DNA of 64,000 nucleotides from Sphingobacterium puteale (GCF_003627955.1 NZ_RBWS01000001.1:372001-436000), one strand, 5' to 3'. Positions 1 to 9,840 are shown, counted from the first letter of the stretch. Numbers and translations: made by a program. Notes: a model not told the origin generated them from the letters alone.

Positions 1-272
<272 letters not shown>

Positions 273-389
273 TAATGAGATATGCGTATGGAGTAATGAG
301 ATTTGGGTGCCACAAACCAAAAAAGATCGCTGCACTTACACTCTTTGCCCCATACTTCTTTAGTTATAAATCTTTTGAATTAAGAAATT

Positions 390-1553
390 ATGTTACACGA
401 TCCTAATCATCTTTACATCTTCGACACCACATTGCGTGATGGCGAACAGGTACCGGGTTGCCAATTAACTACTCCAGAGAAAATTGAGATCGCAAAGGAC
501 TTAGAAAAACTGGGGGTTGATATTATCGAAGCTGGTTTTCCTGTTTCCAGTCCCGGAGATTTCCAATCTGTCGTAGAATTGTCCAAGGCGGTGAATGATG
601 TTATTATATGTGCATTGACCCGTGCCAATCAAAATGATATCGACGTAGCTGCGGAAGCATTGAAATATGCCAAACGTCCACGTATTCATACCGGCATTGG
701 CTCTTCAGATATGCATATCAAGTATAAATTCAATAGTACACGTGAAGAAATTTTAGAACGTGCCGTTGCAGCTGTAAAACACGCTAAATCTTACGTGGAA
801 GATGTCGAGTTTTACGCTGAGGATGCCGGTCGTGCTGACTTGGAGTTTTTGGCTAAAATGATTGAATCAGTTATTGCTGCTGGTGCAACAGTTGTCAATA
901 TTCCCGATACCAATGGCTACTGCTTACCAGACCAATATGGTTCAAAAATCAAGTACCTTAAGGAAAATGTACGTAATATCGATCAAGCCATTATTTCTGC
1001 ACACTGCCATAATGATCTGGGGCTTGCTACGGCCAACTCTATCGCCGCGATACAAAACGGTGCCCGTCAGGTAGAATGTACCATCAATGGTATAGGCGAA
1101 CGTGCCGGTAATACCTCATTGGAAGAAGTTGCAATGATTCTTAAAGTGCATAATCAAGCTTTCGGAAGCCTAACTTCGAATATTGATAGCCGCATGTTTA
1201 CCTATCTATCCCGTAAAGTGAGCGATATGATGAACATGCCCGTGCAACCAAATAAAGCGATTGTTGGCCGGAATGCCTTTGCCCATAGTTCAGGCATCCA
1301 TCAAGATGGTTTCCTGAAGCACCGCGAAAACTACGAGATCATCAGACCGGAAGATGTAGGCCTTGATGAAGCAGATATCATTTTGACGGCCCGTTCAGGA
1401 AGACATGCACTTAAACACCATTTGGAGCGCCTTGGTTTCCATCTTGAAAAAGATGATCTGGCAGATTGCTATCAACGCTTTTTGGTATTGGCCGACGCAA
1501 AGAAAAATATTTGTGATGATGACTTAAAAAGCCTCATCCAAGAAAAGATATAG
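390..1553 (+). CDS. leuA: 2-isopropylmalate synthase, short form without regulatory domain
   Basis: LeuA condenses acetyl-CoA with 2-oxoisovalerate, the committed step of leucine synthesis. The protein has 387 residues. The catalytic TIM barrel is complete: DTTLRDGEQ at residues 12-20 (metal and substrate site) and [13 protein letters not shown] near residue 205, followed by [14 protein letters not shown]. The linker block SSGIHQDG is also present. The chain ends about 60 residues later, so the C-terminal LeuA dimer domain that binds leucine in enzymes of about 500 residues is missing. Relatives such as homocitrate or citramalate synthase share the barrel, but the leuB neighbour favours isopropylmalate synthase. 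I infer weak or absent feedback control by leucine through this domain. A terminator follows eight bases after the stop. Confidence 0.9.
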   Translation: MLHDPNHLYIFDTTLRDGEQVPGCQLTTPEKIEIAKDLEKLGVDIIEAGFPVSSPGDFQSVVELSKAVNDVIICALTRANQNDIDVAAEALKYAKRPRIHTGIGSSDMHIKYKFNSTREEILERAVAAVKHAKSYVEDVEFYAEDAGRADLEFLAKMIESVIAAGATVVNIPDTNGYCLPDQYGSKIKYLKENVRNIDQAIISAHCHNDLGLATANSIAAIQNGARQVECTINGIGERAGNTSLEEVAMILKVHNQAFGSLTSNIDSRMFTYLSRKVSDMMNMPVQPNKAIVGRNAFAHSSGIHQDGFLKHRENYEIIRPEDVGLDEADIILTARSGRHALKHHLERLGFHLEKDDLADCYQRFLVLADAKKNICDDDLKSLIQEKI

Positions 1554-1560
1554 AAAATGG

Positions 1561-1587
1561 AAGGCTGCAGATGCAGCCTTTTTTTAT
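1561..1587 (+). terminator. Intrinsic terminator after leuA
   Basis: An 8-bp perfect stem, AAGGCTGC and GCAGCCTT, encloses the loop AGAT and runs into a T tract. It lies just after the leuA stop. The long reading frame of ilvA in this phase would start at 1557 and pass through this hairpin, which is a reason to place the ilvA start at 1620 instead. It suggests that ilvA receives only read-through from the leu operon or has its own weak promoter. Confidence 0.8.
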
Positions 1588-1619
1588 CAAAAGACAACCT
1601 TAATCATCCTATTAAAAAA

Positions 1620-2867
1620 ATGGATCTATCAACCTTAAACATCAACTCAGAAGCTACGCTTGAGCGCATCAAATCGGTGGTCAATCGTACGCCTTTACAA
1701 TATAACCGCTATTTATCCGAAAAATATGGCGCAGAAGTTTATCTCAAACGGGAAGACTTACAGGTCGTCCGTTCCTATAAACTGCGTGGTGCCTACAACA
1801 AGATTATTTCCCTGACAGAGGAAGAGCGCCAACGGGGCGTCGTCTGTGCAAGTGCTGGTAACCATGCTCAGGGTGTCGCCTTTTCATGCAAAAAACTGGA
1901 CATTAAAGGCGTTATCTTTATGCCCGGCCCGACGCCGCGTCAGAAAATCTCCCAAACTGAAATGTGGGGCAATGGAAATGTTGAAATTGTATTGACCGGA
2001 GATACGTTTGACGATTGCCAAAAAGCGGCACTGGCTTACACGGAAGAGCATGGCATGACCTTTATTCCTCCATTTGACGATCTCAAGGTTGTGGAGGGAC
2101 AAGGCACCGTGGCCGTAGAAGCATTACAGGATCTTCCTGATATGGATGCCATCTTTATTCCGATCGGTGGTGGCGGTCTTGCGGCAGGAGCAAGTTACTA
2201 CCTGAAAAGCAAAAATAAAGCGATCAAGTGTTACGGAGTCGAACCGGAAGGAGCACCTTCCATGCAGGCTGCGCTGGAAAACGGAGCACCGATCGAATTG
2301 GAGCATATTAACAAATTTGTTGATGGCGCTGCTGTAAAGAAAATTGGCGCGACCACCTTTGAGATTGCCAAACAATTGCTGGACGATACGCGCTCCATTC
2401 CAGAGGGCAAAATCTGTACTTGTATCTTGGAACTATATAATAAAGACGCCATCGTGGTCGAACCAGCGGGAGCACTTTCTGTTGCAGCTTTGGAATTTCA
2501 CAAAGAAGAAATAAAAGGCAAGAAGGTCGTTTGTATTATATCAGGCGGAAACAATGATATCGACCGCATGAGCGAGATCAAAGAACTATCGTTACTTTAT
2601 GAAGGTTATAAACATTATTTCATTGTCCGTTTTCCTCAGCGCCCGGGAGCATTAAAACTCTTCGTTTCTGAAGTGTTGGGTCCGAAAGATGATATTACCC
2701 GTTTCGAGTTTATCAAAAAAACAGAACGGGAAAGAGGTCCGGCCTTAGTTGGGATTGAGCTCAACAAACCTGAAGATTACGAAACACTGATCGCAAGAAT
2801 GAAAGAGTATAAGTTTGATGTCATTGAAATCAACAAAGACCAAACATTGTTCGAATATTTGGTATAA
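1620..2867 (+). CDS. ilvA: Threonine ammonia-lyase (biosynthetic threonine dehydratase)
   Basis: IlvA is a PLP enzyme that deaminates threonine to 2-oxobutanoate, the first step of isoleucine synthesis. With the start at 1620 the protein has 415 residues and begins MDLSTLNINSEATLERI. The PLP lysine is K54 in RSYKLRGAYNK, SAGNHAQGVA binds the substrate, and the glycine loop IPIGGGGLAAG holds the PLP phosphate. The last 80 residues, from HYFIVRFPQRPGALKLF, form a single ACT-like regulatory domain, as in the shorter Bacillus-type enzymes rather than the two-domain E. coli IlvA. An upstream TTG-type start at 1557 was rejected because it would translate the leuA terminator. The gene follows leuA and belongs to the branched-chain amino acid cluster. 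Confidence 0.92.
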   Translation: MDLSTLNINSEATLERIKSVVNRTPLQYNRYLSEKYGAEVYLKREDLQVVRSYKLRGAYNKIISLTEEERQRGVVCASAGNHAQGVAFSCKKLDIKGVIFMPGPTPRQKISQTEMWGNGNVEIVLTGDTFDDCQKAALAYTEEHGMTFIPPFDDLKVVEGQGTVAVEALQDLPDMDAIFIPIGGGGLAAGASYYLKSKNKAIKCYGVEPEGAPSMQAALENGAPIELEHINKFVDGAAVKKIGATTFEIAKQLLDDTRSIPEGKICTCILELYNKDAIVVEPAGALSVAALEFHKEEIKGKKVVCIISGGNNDIDRMSEIKELSLLYEGYKHYFIVRFPQRPGALKLFVSEVLGPKDDITRFEFIKKTERERGPALVGIELNKPEDYETLIARMKEYKFDVIEINKDQTLFEYLV

Positions 2868-2871
2868 GAAT

Positions 2872-2907
2872 AAAAGCCAGTGATTAAAACGCTGGCTTTT
2901 ATTTTTA
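2872..2907 (+). terminator. Intrinsic terminator after ilvA
   Basis: The stem AAAAGCCAG pairs with CTGGCTTTT around a loop of about eleven bases that can close further by a G-T and a G-C pair. A T-rich run follows. It sits four bases past the ilvA stop. Confidence 0.8.
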
Positions 2908-3001
2908 TACACTCTCATTTTTTTTCATATAGCTTGATGCCACCCAGTCACGATTTCGTCAAGTTCTAAAAAAACAGAAAATTTTCATCACATAAAAATC
3001 T

Positions 3002-3009
3002 TATATTTA
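3002..3009 (+). promoter_or_regulatory. Candidate -7 box for the DUF2911 gene
   Basis: TATATTTA matches the Bacteroidota -7 consensus TAnnTTTG except for the last base. It lies 28 bases before the ATG at 3037. I see no clear -33 TTTG element. Confidence 0.35.
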
Positions 3010-3036
3010 AGTGTTTAATCAAAAAAATAAGCACAC

Positions 3037-3552
3037 ATGAGAGTACTAATTTTAACAATTTTGACCTTAATCGGTCAACTTAGCTTCGCCCAGACAGACA
3101 AAAGTAAACGCCCGAGTCCTCCAGACAACACCAAGGTAACCACGACAGATGGGGTTACGATCGACATCAATTATAGCCGTCCTTCACTTAAAGGCCGTAA
3201 GCTTGGTGTTGATATCGCTCCCGTAGGAAAAGTCTGGCGTACAGGTGCCAATGAAGCAACCACCATCGAATTCAATAAAGATGTACTGGTCGAAGGCAAA
3301 AAACTAGCGGCGGGAAAATATGGCCTTTACAGTATCCCCGGAGAACATGAAACAACCCTTATGTTCAGCAAAGTATGGGACCAATGGGGAACAAAATATG
3401 ATGCAAAAGACGATGCCCTACGTGTTTCGGTCAGCAACGGCACAAGCAGCAATGCGCAAGAGCAGTTTAAGATAAGTGCCACACCAGAAGGCACTGTATC
3501 CTTAGAATGGGGAGAATATGTGGTTCCCTTCAAAGTTAAAGCGAGTAATTAA
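3037..3552 (+). CDS. DUF2911 domain protein, exported
   Basis: The 171-residue product starts with a Sec signal peptide (MRVLILTILTLIGQLSFAQ, cleavage after the FAQ). The rest is a DUF2911 domain, recognised by VTIDINYSRPSLKGR, the block VWRTGANEATTIEF and LAAGKYGLYSIPG, then a tail rich in beta strands ending in VSLEWGEYVVPFKVK. The family is common in Bacteroidota. Its function is unknown; it is predicted to be periplasmic. It is a single gene flanked by terminators on both sides, so nothing in the context indicates a role. Confidence 0.85.
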   Translation: MRVLILTILTLIGQLSFAQTDKSKRPSPPDNTKVTTTDGVTIDINYSRPSLKGRKLGVDIAPVGKVWRTGANEATTIEFNKDVLVEGKKLAAGKYGLYSIPGEHETTLMFSKVWDQWGTKYDAKDDALRVSVSNGTSSNAQEQFKISATPEGTVSLEWGEYVVPFKVKASN

Positions 3553-3574
3553 CTGATCCGATCAGTCCATTTAC

Positions 3575-3616
3575 AAAATAGGACACTCGTCGACGTACGA
3601 CGGGTAGCCTATTTTT
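3575..3616. terminator. Bidirectional terminator between converging genes
   Basis: The outer stem AAAATAGG pairs with CCTATTTT, and an inner stem CGTCG pairs with CGACG around ACGTA. A-run on the left and T-run on the right let it work in both directions, for the DUF2911 gene and for the minus-strand locus that ends at 3643. Confidence 0.75.
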
Positions 3617-3642
3617 GTATTGTCGGAAAGCAGTTGGTATGG

Positions 3643-5556
3643 TTAATAAATAGTCGTTTCTTCGCTAACGGTATTATCTGTTTTATTTAACCCGTACTTT
3701 AACATAAAGGCATTATACTCTTCCTCCTCGCGGGTCATTTTATCATACCAGTTCTTTTTAAGTATAAGTGTGGTAATACCCAATAGCAAGACTGTTGTCA
3801 ACAAACCCTGTCCCTGTTTGATCACAATATACATGGGAACCAAGGTCAGGCAGCATTGCCATACAATACCAACGGCCACATTGGCCATATCCCGCTTAAA
3901 ATGATCGTTCTTTTTGAGATCCGGGTATTTTTCTAGTGCTTTCTGATGAATGGGTCCCCAAAATCCCCAAGGCCGTACACGTACATAAAAATCAATCAGC
4001 ACTTCCTCCTCGGTAGGCCGGGATAACCATGTACCTGCAAAACAGCCCAATAGAGATAGGACAAAAAGCAAAGGAAAAAAATAGAGCGGAAGGGTATCCG
4101 GAAAAAACTGCGGGAGTATCACTGCCCCAAATATACCCGCCAGCATTCCCCAGAAAAATCCGGCACCATTAAAACGCCACCAGTGCCATTTCAATACATT
4201 TGCCGCAATATAACCACCATATAAAGCGGAGACAATCCATTGTAATACCGAATTGATATTCTGCACATATAAGCCAATAATGGTACTACAAACGACCACA
4301 GCAATAGAAACCACATAACTCAAACGGATCTGCTTCTTTGGCGAAGCAGACCGGTACATAAACTTCAATAGTACATCATTTACCAAATAAGCCTGTGCGG
4401 CATTGACTGTTGAAGCGAAAGAAGACATAAATGCGGCCAATAGGCCCGCCAGCAACAGCCCGGTTAATCCTATCTTTCCGAAGCGGCTAATTGCCTTGGG
4501 CAGTATAATTTCAAAATCCATCTGATTGCCCATATGTGCAAATTCATCCCGAAAAAATACCAGAGCTAATACCGTGAAACCCATAATCATCAGATAACGC
4601 GGGATAAGTAGGATTACCGACACCGAACCACTCATTAAAGCGGCCTCTTTAGGGGTTCTGCAGGCCAATATCTTCTGCATGTCATAGTTGGCCGCCGGTC
4701 CTGCCATGCTCATAAATATACCTTTAAATAGCATCATCATCACAAATACCGCAAAAAGACTGTATTGATCATCGGCAATCCGGTCCATGATGGAAGGAAG
4801 TAAAGTACTCCAGTCCAAATCCAAGTGCCAACCGAAGAAGGGGGAGTCCCAACCTTCAGGTGTGTTTGCTGCCAATAGCTCGGGGCTAACCTCCTGCATG
4901 GCAATAACAGCGATGGCAATTCCCGAAATAATCATAATGCCAAACTTGACCATATCCGCCCACACAATACTGTGCATTCCACCAAGCATGACATAAAATG
5001 TCGTTATCGCTGTAAAGAGAATACCATACAGTTGCGGAGCCATTGCTGGGTCAATCGTCAAGGGAATAAAGCGGGATACCTGTTCCCACGGAAAAAAAAC
5101 TTCCATGAACTTCCCTATACCGATAAAGCCATAACATAAAAACCCCATTACCGCAACTATGGCATATAGAATAACGATGGTATAAGCTCCATCAGCTCCC
5201 CGACCATGACCAAAACGTGTACGGATCCATTCTGCTCCGGTCAGGACATTGGATCGCCGCAGCCAGACCGACAGATAGACCATCAAAAAAATCTGATTAA
5301 AAACAGGCCATAACCAAGGGATCCACATGCTTTTTAAGCCATATACAAAAGCAAGATAGACCATCCACATGGTTCCCGAGATGTCGAACATACCCGATGC
5401 ATCAGAAATACCGAGCATATAATAGGGAAGCGTTTTTCCGCCTAAAAAATACGAATCAAGATTCTTGCCGGCTCGCTTTTTAAGGATCAAACCGATGACA
5501 ATCATCGCAAGCAAATAACTGACGATGATAACTATATCTATTACGGAAATTTCCAT
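3643..5556 (-). CDS. Sodium:solute symporter (SSS family), likely sugar
   Basis: This inner-membrane carrier has 637 residues from the ATG at 5556. It begins MEISVIDIVIIVSYLLAMIVIG, the usual first helix of SSS transporters; upstream in-frame starts (5577 ATG, 5583 TTG) add an unlikely polar tail. About thirteen hydrophobic segments are visible, with YFLGGKTLPYYMLGISDASG as the conserved loop after helix 1 and a polar C-terminal tail. It is the last gene of the locus, 42 bases after the phosphatase-fold gene. In Bacteroides fragilis a symporter of this family sits beside mannosylglucose phosphorylase, so the likely cargo is a mannose-containing disaccharide. The substrate is inferred from context only. 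Confidence 0.85.
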   Translation of the reverse strand: MEISVIDIVIIVSYLLAMIVIGLILKKRAGKNLDSYFLGGKTLPYYMLGISDASGMFDISGTMWMVYLAFVYGLKSMWIPWLWPVFNQIFLMVYLSVWLRRSNVLTGAEWIRTRFGHGRGADGAYTIVILYAIVAVMGFLCYGFIGIGKFMEVFFPWEQVSRFIPLTIDPAMAPQLYGILFTAITTFYVMLGGMHSIVWADMVKFGIMIISGIAIAVIAMQEVSPELLAANTPEGWDSPFFGWHLDLDWSTLLPSIMDRIADDQYSLFAVFVMMMLFKGIFMSMAGPAANYDMQKILACRTPKEAALMSGSVSVILLIPRYLMIMGFTVLALVFFRDEFAHMGNQMDFEIILPKAISRFGKIGLTGLLLAGLLAAFMSSFASTVNAAQAYLVNDVLLKFMYRSASPKKQIRLSYVVSIAVVVCSTIIGLYVQNINSVLQWIVSALYGGYIAANVLKWHWWRFNGAGFFWGMLAGIFGAVILPQFFPDTLPLYFFPLLFVLSLLGCFAGTWLSRPTEEEVLIDFYVRVRPWGFWGPIHQKALEKYPDLKKNDHFKRDMANVAVGIVWQCCLTLVPMYIVIKQGQGLLTTVLLLGITTLILKKNWYDKMTREEEEYNAFMLKYGLNKTDNTVSEETTIY

Positions 5557-5598
5557 GAATATTCTTTTCGTGGTCATCCGCAATCTACAATTATATTT

Positions 5599-6504
5599 CT
5601 ATTTCTCCAATTGATCAATCACGACCGAAACAGGATAGTGATCAGATATCCCCTCAAGTGCGGGACCATTATGTACCTCCACCTGCTTGGCATGAGATGC
5701 TAAGGGTTCAGACAGCAAAATATAATCAAGTCGTTCAGAAACCGTGGCTATCCTGGGGTCTCCCCATTTCCAATTGTAAAGCGTAGCTGAAGGATAGCTG
5801 GTACGTTTGATTTCGGGAAATATAGATCGTCCGATACAATCTTCAAAACCCATGGCCAAAAAAGTCGATAGTACACTATAATCAAATCGCCCCCCTCTCA
5901 TATTGCCATATTGGGGATGCTCCGTGTCCCATTTTATGAGATTGTCCTTCAAAGAGGACTGCTTTTCCAGCCAAATGGCATCCAATGGGGAATAGGCATT
6001 CAGATCCCCCAGAATAATACAGCTATCCAGGTGATTATTTTTTAAATATTCTGCGATTTGTTTTGCTTCCCCCAGCCGATATTGCCAGGAAAAGGGACTA
6101 AGATGCGTGACAATAAAGTCTAAGTTTTTAATCTTCACATGCAGCATACCATGCCAAAATTTATCTAGCCGGGCGTTGACAACAGTGATCGGATACCGGG
6201 AGGAAATACCGACAGGATAGCCTTCCTCCTTTAATAAAACAGCGTAGTTGTGGGCGTATGTCTTGGCCAATTGTAGTAAGTCGGCCCGCTTAAAGTCCAC
6301 CAGTTCCTGCAATGCCACAACATCAGGTTGCTCCTTCTTCATCCACGCACTAAATTTATCCTTTCGATCCTGCTGCTTTTCAAAACCGTTCCAAATATTA
6401 TAGGAAATAATTTTCAACTTCGCCCGTTCCTGGGCATACAAAAAGGATGTCAGACACAGAAGACCAATCAGAGTCAGGATTTTAATATTATCTTTCTTTA
6501 ACAT
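5599..6504 (-). CDS. Exported endonuclease/exonuclease/phosphatase-family protein
   Basis: The product has 301 residues from the ATG at 6504, beginning MLKKDNIKILTLIGLLCLTSFLYAQ, a Sec signal peptide. The mature part carries the fold's markers: KIISYNIWNG, DVVALQEL (metal glutamate), VTHLSPFSW, ILGDLNAYSP (GDLN block), RLDYILLS and the final ISDHYPV (catalytic DH). The fold covers nucleases, sphingomyelinases and sugar or lipid phosphatases. Export and position in a glycan locus favour a phosphomonoesterase or phosphodiesterase acting outside the cytoplasm over a nuclease, but this is inference. It lies 140 bases after GH130 and 42 before the symporter, all in one direction. Confidence 0.82.
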   Translation of the reverse strand: MLKKDNIKILTLIGLLCLTSFLYAQERAKLKIISYNIWNGFEKQQDRKDKFSAWMKKEQPDVVALQELVDFKRADLLQLAKTYAHNYAVLLKEEGYPVGISSRYPITVVNARLDKFWHGMLHVKIKNLDFIVTHLSPFSWQYRLGEAKQIAEYLKNNHLDSCIILGDLNAYSPLDAIWLEKQSSLKDNLIKWDTEHPQYGNMRGGRFDYSVLSTFLAMGFEDCIGRSIFPEIKRTSYPSATLYNWKWGDPRIATVSERLDYILLSEPLASHAKQVEVHNGPALEGISDHYPVSVVIDQLEK

Positions 6505-6644
6505 ATCACGAGTTTGTTCAACGTACATTTTTTACTGCATTTCATACAGCCATAACTTTCATGAATCCACAAGATTTCATTTATACCGGGCAGTTGAGCT
6601 CGATACCGGATCAAATATGCCCTCTAGGCCAGCTTCATCTATCC

Positions 6645-7856
6645 CTATTTTGTCAGGCGATCGATCGTTCCATTGCTTTTATTACCCACGTAGGCGGCAT
6701 TATGATCAATCAGATGAATCACTTTGCGCAATGATTCCGCAGAGCGTAGCCCGTCCTCCGGTGTATTCAGGCAATAATCCAGCAGTTTGGTCACCGAAGA
6801 AACCGCAACATGTGTCCGCGTATCACTGGAGGCATAATAAATATATACGGTACCATCCGCGTCCATGATCCAACCATTGGAAAACAATACATTGGAGACA
6901 TCGCCTACTCTTTCCTCCCCCTCGGGAGCCATCAGATAACCCGCCGGTTCCGCAATTAATTCGCTTGGATCCTCCAGGCTCGTGAGATAAAGGTATAACA
7001 CATAGCGTAAGCCGGCGGCAGTCCCCCTTACCCCGTGCGCGAGGTGTAACCAGCCTTGATCCGTCTTTAATGGCGCTGGTCCCTCCCCGTTTTTGAGTTC
7101 TTTGATGGTATGGTAAAAACGCTTATTAATAATCTTTTCCTGACCGATTACGGCATTGCTGATATCGTTCACAAGAGCCCACCCGATACCGCCACCACTT
7201 TTTGCCAAAATAAAATCATCCTGAGGGCGTGTATAAAATGCATACTTACCTTCCACAAACTCTGGGTGCAATACCACATTACGCTGCTGGCTATTTGCCG
7301 TTAGATTTGGTAGACGGTCCCAATGAATCAGATCTTTCGACCTGATGATTCCTGCCGAAGCAACCGCACTTGAAAGATCACCGGGAGCAGCATCAGGAAC
7401 ATGCTTCTCACTGCAGAAAATACCATATACCCAACCATCCTCGTGAGCTGTGAGCCGCAGATCATAGACATTTGTTTCCGCTTCGTCCAAATCAGGCAAC
7501 AATAGCGGATACTCCCAAAAATGAAAATTGTCAACACCATTATCGCTTTCAGCGACCGCAAAAATAGATTTCCGGTCAACACCCTCCACACGGACGAATA
7601 ACAGGTATTTACCTTTCCAATGCAGTGCACCAGCGTTCATCGTTGAGTTGAATGCGATTCGCTCCAAAAAATGAGGGTTTGTCAATGGATTGAAATCATA
7701 GCGCCAGCTGAGTGGAATATGTTCTTTGGTAACAACAGGATTTAAATAACGGGTGACAATCTTTCCCATATCCAACAGACCGACATTCGTTTTTTCCAAT
7801 AATAAGCGTTGCGTTTCGATAATATAAGTTTGTTGACGTTCAAAGGATTCGGACAT
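6645..7856 (-). CDS. GH130 phosphorylase, likely 4-O-beta-mannosyl-glucose phosphorylase
   Basis: This 403-residue cytoplasmic protein has no signal peptide. Segments such as [21 protein letters not shown]-like [77 protein letters not shown] and [11 protein letters not shown] agree with what I recall of family GH130 subfamily 1, whose Bacteroides fragilis member splits mannosyl-beta-1,4-glucose with phosphate to mannose 1-phosphate and glucose. The ATG at 7856 was chosen; the frame also allows a TTG at 7874. It follows the sulfotransferase-like gene by 27 bases. Mannobiose 2-epimerase and beta-mannanase, its known partners, are not in the window. Subfamily assignment is from memory of motifs. 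Confidence 0.82.
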   Translation of the reverse strand: MSESFERQQTYIIETQRLLLEKTNVGLLDMGKIVTRYLNPVVTKEHIPLSWRYDFNPLTNPHFLERIAFNSTMNAGALHWKGKYLLFVRVEGVDRKSIFAVAESDNGVDNFHFWEYPLLLPDLDEAETNVYDLRLTAHEDGWVYGIFCSEKHVPDAAPGDLSSAVASAGIIRSKDLIHWDRLPNLTANSQQRNVVLHPEFVEGKYAFYTRPQDDFILAKSGGGIGWALVNDISNAVIGQEKIINKRFYHTIKELKNGEGPAPLKTDQGWLHLAHGVRGTAAGLRYVLYLYLTSLEDPSELIAEPAGYLMAPEGEERVGDVSNVLFSNGWIMDADGTVYIYYASSDTRTHVAVSSVTKLLDYCLNTPEDGLRSAESLRKVIHLIDHNAAYVGNKSNGTIDRLTK

Positions 7857-7883
7857 AAAATTACGTAAGTTCAAAAAGTTTAT

Positions 7884-9707
7884 TTATAAATTCGCGGGAT
7901 ATAGTGGTATACGTGTTACGCGGTGAAATGCGGTACCACTACCGGCAGTGATCTCCAGCTCAAATACAACCTCTTTCGTTTTAGGGCTAATCTCAATGAC
8001 ACGTCCTCCCGTCCCGGTACTTGTTTTGACGCCCATGCCCGGAAAGAATAGTATATTACCTGTCTGCGGGAGGTATTGCACACCGGACAAAGCCTGAGAA
8101 AAAGCCTCGACTCCCCTTTCCTTTCCATAACACCAAAGTTGTTGTACTGTTCTTTTAGTTGCGTCAATTTTATACTCAACAACCCGGCTATAATTATTTG
8201 TACCGCTTCCAAAATTGGGAATCCAATTCCGGTTATAGCCATTATCAAAGACCAAAATACGATCTTCCGCAAGTGCAACCGGAGTATGAGGGCCCCAAGG
8301 CCAGTCAAATCCTGCGGTGCTGGCATCCCCATTGATAACAGCAGGGTCAGTAATGAGTGTCCCATCTTCTGCAATAGGTTTTAAAAGCAAGGATTGATAT
8401 TTAGCTCCCCAAAACTTATGTGGAGATATCATCCATTGTGGTTGCCCAGATTGGTTAAAACATAGGATTCCCTGATATCTTAAAGTCGCCAATAAGTCAT
8501 TTCCGATTTCGGCAATAGAATTATTGTGGGCCCAATTATTGGGCGTCTGTGAAAATGCAGGTGGTGTAATACCATCAGGTTTTATATAGCGAGCTGTGTC
8601 CAGTTGTTTGGCAAGATCCCATTCCATGACCAAACTCCCTGTCTGGGGATTCAGTTCGATGATATGATCATTCACACGCGGTTCACCATTAACTAAACGC
8701 GCGGCCGTTTTTGTGACTGTTATTAAAAAATTGCCATTGGCAGCCTCTGTAATTTCATGGTGAAATCCGAATCCTGATTTAGCGAGATCCCATTCACGTT
8801 TCAAATTACCGAACATATCAATTTCCACTACTCTTTGCTGGGATTGGTCACCAGCAATAAAAGTTCCGCTTTTAGTACGCTTGAGACCAATGGAATAAGA
8901 GAGCCGTTGCAGTTCCGGGGATGATTTAAACTGCAGAAGCCAACGCAATTCACCCTCCTGATCAACCATATATGGAAGTGAAACATCAGCTTCGCTTCGC
9001 CCTGGATAATGCACAAGATTGACGCCCGGCTCCATTTTACCGGCTTGGGCTTTTACTATTTTCCACCTTGGAAAGTCCTGCATATTCAATGCCGCAGTCT
9101 GGATATGTATGGTCGTTTTCCCTCTTTCGTTTCCTTCGCGATCGGTAAAAATCAAATCGACAATATTGTCGTGATCAGGATATAAGCCCAGCACAGGCAC
9201 GCTTTGTCGCGGAATATCGGTATAGCACAAATGTGTAATTGCTCCTGCGGAACCATTTTTGCCCTGCACAGTTACTTTTACACGACCGTAAGTAGGTAGC
9301 CAAACATCAACCAAAGCCGCGAGTGGATTGCAGCCCGAAGGATTGAGCTTAATTTTTTCAACAATATAATCCAGCGCAGTACCTTTTGTCGGAACGATTA
9401 ATTTATCCCCATTTCTGAAGGTTAGATTGGTGCGCCAGCGTTCGAGCTCAGCTTTGATGTTAGAAACCTCTTGCTGTGGAATATGGACACGGCTCTTTTC
9501 AAAATTGAAAACATACTCTTCTGCTTTCTCCTCGACGTTGAGGAGCAATTCACCAGCCTCAATTTTTGCATTTAGGGATAGCTTTGCCGTTGATGCTTCC
9601 GATGTCTCCCGATCTTTATTACACGAAACAAACAGTATAAACAAGGTTGTGGTATATAAAGCCAAATTTGCAAAGGTCCTAGCTATTCTTGTTGTTATCA
9701 TACCCAT
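7884..9707 (-). CDS. Aryl-sulfate sulfotransferase-like lipoprotein (ASST family)
   Basis: ASST enzymes are beta-propellers that move a sulfate group from a phenolic sulfate to another acceptor through a sulfo-histidine, without PAPS, outside the cytoplasm. The 607-residue product has a lipoprotein signal ending LFVSC (Cys29), then an N-terminal beta domain and the propeller from about residue 210. Candidate active-site residues can be lined up with E. coli AssT: H316/H317 in FGFHHEIT, H394 in WAHNNS, R410 in ATLRYQG and H474 in WGPHTPV. The 80-residue gap between the second and last histidine is the same as in AssT (H356, H436). It lies between susD and GH130 in one run of genes. Its acceptor is unknown; a non-enzymatic propeller role cannot be excluded. 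Confidence 0.85.
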   Translation of the reverse strand: MGMITTRIARTFANLALYTTTLFILFVSCNKDRETSEASTAKLSLNAKIEAGELLLNVEEKAEEYVFNFEKSRVHIPQQEVSNIKAELERWRTNLTFRNGDKLIVPTKGTALDYIVEKIKLNPSGCNPLAALVDVWLPTYGRVKVTVQGKNGSAGAITHLCYTDIPRQSVPVLGLYPDHDNIVDLIFTDREGNERGKTTIHIQTAALNMQDFPRWKIVKAQAGKMEPGVNLVHYPGRSEADVSLPYMVDQEGELRWLLQFKSSPELQRLSYSIGLKRTKSGTFIAGDQSQQRVVEIDMFGNLKREWDLAKSGFGFHHEITEAANGNFLITVTKTAARLVNGEPRVNDHIIELNPQTGSLVMEWDLAKQLDTARYIKPDGITPPAFSQTPNNWAHNNSIAEIGNDLLATLRYQGILCFNQSGQPQWMISPHKFWGAKYQSLLLKPIAEDGTLITDPAVINGDASTAGFDWPWGPHTPVALAEDRILVFDNGYNRNWIPNFGSGTNNYSRVVEYKIDATKRTVQQLWCYGKERGVEAFSQALSGVQYLPQTGNILFFPGMGVKTSTGTGGRVIEISPKTKEVVFELEITAGSGTAFHRVTRIPLYPANL

Positions 9708-9779
9708 ATGTTATAAAAATGGAACTTCTATTATATTCCAACAGCGAAAATTCCGCAATACCATTACTACGGTTGGGGA

Positions 9780-9787
9780 CAAATTTA
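9780..9787 (-). promoter_or_regulatory. Candidate internal promoter box before the sulfotransferase gene
   Basis: On the minus strand this reads TAAATTTG, a full match to TAnnTTTG, about 73 bases before the start at 9707. I see no good -33 element. It could let the enzyme genes be made without susCD. Confidence 0.35.
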
Positions 9788-9792
9788 AGCTG

Positions 9793-9833
9793 AAATGCTT
9801 ACAGTTTCAGATGAACTAAAACCGTAAGCATTT
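9793..9833 (-). other. Intercistronic hairpin between susD and the sulfotransferase gene
   Basis: The stem AAATGCTTAC pairs with GTAAGCATTT, with one mismatch and four more inner pairs, around an 11-base loop. There is no long U run after it on the minus strand, so it may stabilise the susCD message or attenuate rather than stop transcription. Confidence 0.55.
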
Positions 9834-9840
9834 TCTGCGT

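Noticed and set aside
1557..1619. Upstream extension of ilvA
   Set aside because: It translates the leuA terminator hairpin and adds 21 residues unlike any threonine dehydratase.
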